From Anaerolineaceae bacterium (GTDB lineage Bacteria; Chloroflexota; Anaerolineae; Anaerolineales; Anaerolineaceae): a DNA stretch of 23,765 nt. Every line of letters begins with the position of its first letter. The stretch's first letter is position 1. This document shows, piece after piece, positions 22,697-23,765 of the stretch. The position numbers and the translations under genes were made by a program. Under the pieces are notes generated by a model that saw only the letters and a list, made by a program, of their open reading frames with translations, did not search any database and was not told where the DNA came from. The DNA lies in assembly GCA_003448875.1 (NCBI GenBank), contig DLXG01000093.1, positions 1-23,765 on the forward strand, in the 5' to 3' direction.

Positions 22697-23091
22697 TCAG
22701 TTACCGGGCTGGCCTGTAAGCCGCATTCTGTCCACCCGCAGGGTATCCCACTTCTGGGACGGCTGCGGGTGGGGTGATCATCTCTCTGGACCGGCTGTTA
22801 CCAGACGGTTCTGTGCAGCCTACCCGGAACTCAAACGGGACGAGCAGCCCCTCGTTCCTGCTTGGCTTTGCTCCCGGCGGGGGTTGCCTGGCAGCCGCAT
22901 TACTGCGGACTCCGGTGGTCTCTTACACCGCCTTTTCACCCTTACTGCCCAAATGGGCAGCGGTTTGTTTCTGTGGCCCGATCCAGCAGGTTACCCCGCT
23001 CCGGGTGTTACCCGGCGCCGTGCTCTGTGGAGTGCGGACTTTCCTCAGCAGTGGCAGTCCACTGCCGCGATCACCCGGCCAACCCGGTTAA
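22697..23091 (-). ncRNA. rnpB: RNase P RNA, bacterial type A
   Basis: This is the catalytic RNA that matures tRNA 5' ends. On the - strand the 5' part reads AACCGGGTTGGCC, which pairs with GGCCAGCCCGGTAA at the 3' end to form P1 with a G-U pair. The conserved core follows: GAGGAAAGTCC near 23045, the GGGTGAAAAGGCGGTGTAAGAGACC block (split here at about 22920-22945), the GGGTAGGCTGCACAG segment near 22820 and the terminal ACAGAATGCGGCTTACAGGCC near 22720. The length of about 395 nt and the presence of P16/P17-type stems match ancestral type A. Short open frames on the + strand in this region are not genes. The exact ends are estimates from the P1 pairing. Confidence 0.95.
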
Positions 23092-23095
23092 TTAG

Positions 23096-23124
23096 AATAT
23101 ACCCTAAGAAATGCCAAACGTAAA
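23096..23124 (-). promoter_or_regulatory. Promoter of rnpB
   Basis: Reading the - strand, TTTACG (23124-23119) and TATATT (23101-23096) are separated by 17 bases, and transcription would begin five to seven bases on, at the estimated 5' end of rnpB. The -35 matches four of six and the -10 five of six consensus positions. It is almost back to back with the -10 of tpiA. Confidence 0.65.
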
Positions 23125-23125
23125 G

Positions 23126-23131
23126 TATAAT
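23126..23131 (+). promoter_or_regulatory. -10 box of tpiA
   Basis: A perfect TATAAT lies 30 bases before the tpiA start, giving a short leader. No good -35 is seen at 16-18 bases upstream, where the divergent rnpB promoter lies, so the two promoters may interfere with each other. Confidence 0.5.
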
Positions 23132-23161
23132 CAAAAAAAGTCCATAATCACGGAGGGAACC

Positions 23162-23765
23162 ATGCGTACACCATTAATTGCAGGAAACTGGAAGATGAAC
23201 AAAACCGTGGAACAGGCTCGGGCACTGGTGGCCGAGATGCTGCCGGGTTTGCAAGCGGTTTCAACAGTGGAGCGGGTGCTTTGCCCGCCTTTTACGTCGC
23301 TGATGCCGATTTCGGCTATGCTGGCGGGGACGGAAATTGGATTGGGTGCGCAAAATATGCACTGGGAAGCGCAGGGGGCCTTTACTGGTGAAGTTTCACC
23401 GGCAATGGTCAAGGAATTTTGTCAGTATGTCATTTTGGGGCATTCCGAACGGCGGACTTACTTCGGTGAAACCGACCAGACGGTGAACAGAAAAGTTTTG
23501 GCCGCATTGGCCAACCAGTTGATTCCGATTGTCTGTGTGGGAGAAACCTTGGAGGAAAACGAAGCCGGTCGTACTGCTGAAGTGGTTGCCCGGCAGGTTT
23601 GTGACGGTTTGAAGGATGTGCCCAAAGATCAGGCAACAAAACTGGTGATTGCTTACGAACCGGTATGGGCAATCGGTACCGGCAGGGCAGCCAGCGGAGA
23701 GGTGGCTAACCGCGTGCTTGCTGAAATCATCCGGCCAGCCCTGGCAGGTTTGTTTGATACGCCAC
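23162..23765 (+). CDS. tpiA: Triosephosphate isomerase (3' end cut by window)
   Basis: TpiA interconverts dihydroxyacetone phosphate and glyceraldehyde 3-phosphate in glycolysis and gluconeogenesis. The frame is open to the window end (about 201 of some 250 residues). The substrate residues are visible: GNWKMN with the Asn and Lys near the N-terminus, the electrophile His in VILGHSERR, and the catalytic Glu in AYEPVWAIGTGR, followed by the loop-6 end. The start ATG follows GGAGGG five bases upstream. The gene is divergent from rnpB. Confidence 0.97.
   Translation, partial: MRTPLIAGNWKMNKTVEQARALVAEMLPGLQAVSTVERVLCPPFTSLMPISAMLAGTEIGLGAQNMHWEAQGAFTGEVSPAMVKEFCQYVILGHSERRTYFGETDQTVNRKVLAALANQLIPIVCVGETLEENEAGRTAEVVARQVCDGLKDVPKDQATKLVIAYEPVWAIGTGRAASGEVANRVLAEIIRPALAGLFDTP

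Noticed and set aside
22774..23123. Several overlapping + strand open frames of 77-105 codons
   Set aside because: They lie on the strand opposite rnpB, lack ribosome binding sites and read as arginine/proline/glycine-rich low-information protein, as expected from a GC-rich structured RNA.
1..23765. CRISPR arrays, tRNA or rRNA genes, insertion sequences and phage genes
   Set aside because: None was seen on either strand by eye: no regularly spaced repeats, no cloverleaf with a T-arm, no transposase or integrase motifs.

Overview
The window looks like a stretch of chromosome from an anaerobic member of the Chloroflexota, most likely class Anaerolineae. This is inferred from gene content: a MalT-like ATPase carrying a BTAD transcription-activator domain, a DUF5317 membrane protein, an NHLP-type small protein, a TGS/ACT-containing HD protein of the RelA/SpoT type and a bacterial type-A RNase P RNA. 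There was no database search. Base composition is moderate. Many starts have clear GGAG-type ribosome binding sites and genes are tightly packed.

Layout. (1) 1-1993, + strand: the 3' end of a histidine operon, hisA (cut by the window edge), hisF, hisI and hisE, with overlapping or near-overlapping junctions. (2) 1994-2452: a gene-free region with a consensus -10 box, several hairpins and a textbook rho-independent terminator. It probably encodes a structured RNA of about 190 nt and a hairpin-rich leader. (3) 2453-3836, +: a SET-domain lysine methyltransferase and a SAM hydrolase (DUF62), both SAM-consuming. (4) 8828-3855, - strand: RelA/SpoT-like HD protein, YfcE-like phosphodiesterase, uridine kinase, VTT/DedA-type membrane protein and M20 peptidase. 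(5) 8961-9536, +: a lipoprotein made of two copies of one domain, facing an aldo/keto reductase (9593-10585, -) across a shared hairpin. (6) 10844-16535, +: a 1089-aa MalT/BTAD regulator, a promoter region with three pairs of short helically phased direct repeats, a 41-aa secreted or membrane peptide, a DUF5317 protein, an NHLP-type small protein and a GAF-HD-GYP phosphodiesterase, closed by a strong terminator. (7) 16614-17030, -: a four-helix membrane protein. (8) 17149-22695, +: a complete branched-chain amino-acid type ABC transporter, livK-livH-livM-livG-livF, behind a strong promoter and a leader of about 200 nt. (9) 22697-23091, -: rnpB. (10) 23162 to the end, +: tpiA, cut by the window edge.

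The most unusual part is region 6. A large sensory/regulatory ATPase with a SARP-like output domain sits directly upstream of phased direct repeats, as expected for a binding site of such an activator. The genes behind those repeats encode a tiny exported peptide, an uncharacterised membrane protein, a RiPP-leader-like protein with no maturation enzyme nearby, and a c-di-GMP-type phosphodiesterase. I infer a self-contained regulatory, possibly peptide-signalling, cassette. The second candidate is the structured RNA/leader region at 2060-2440. The third is the RelA/SpoT-like protein, which keeps its hydrolase motifs but appears to have lost key synthetase residues.
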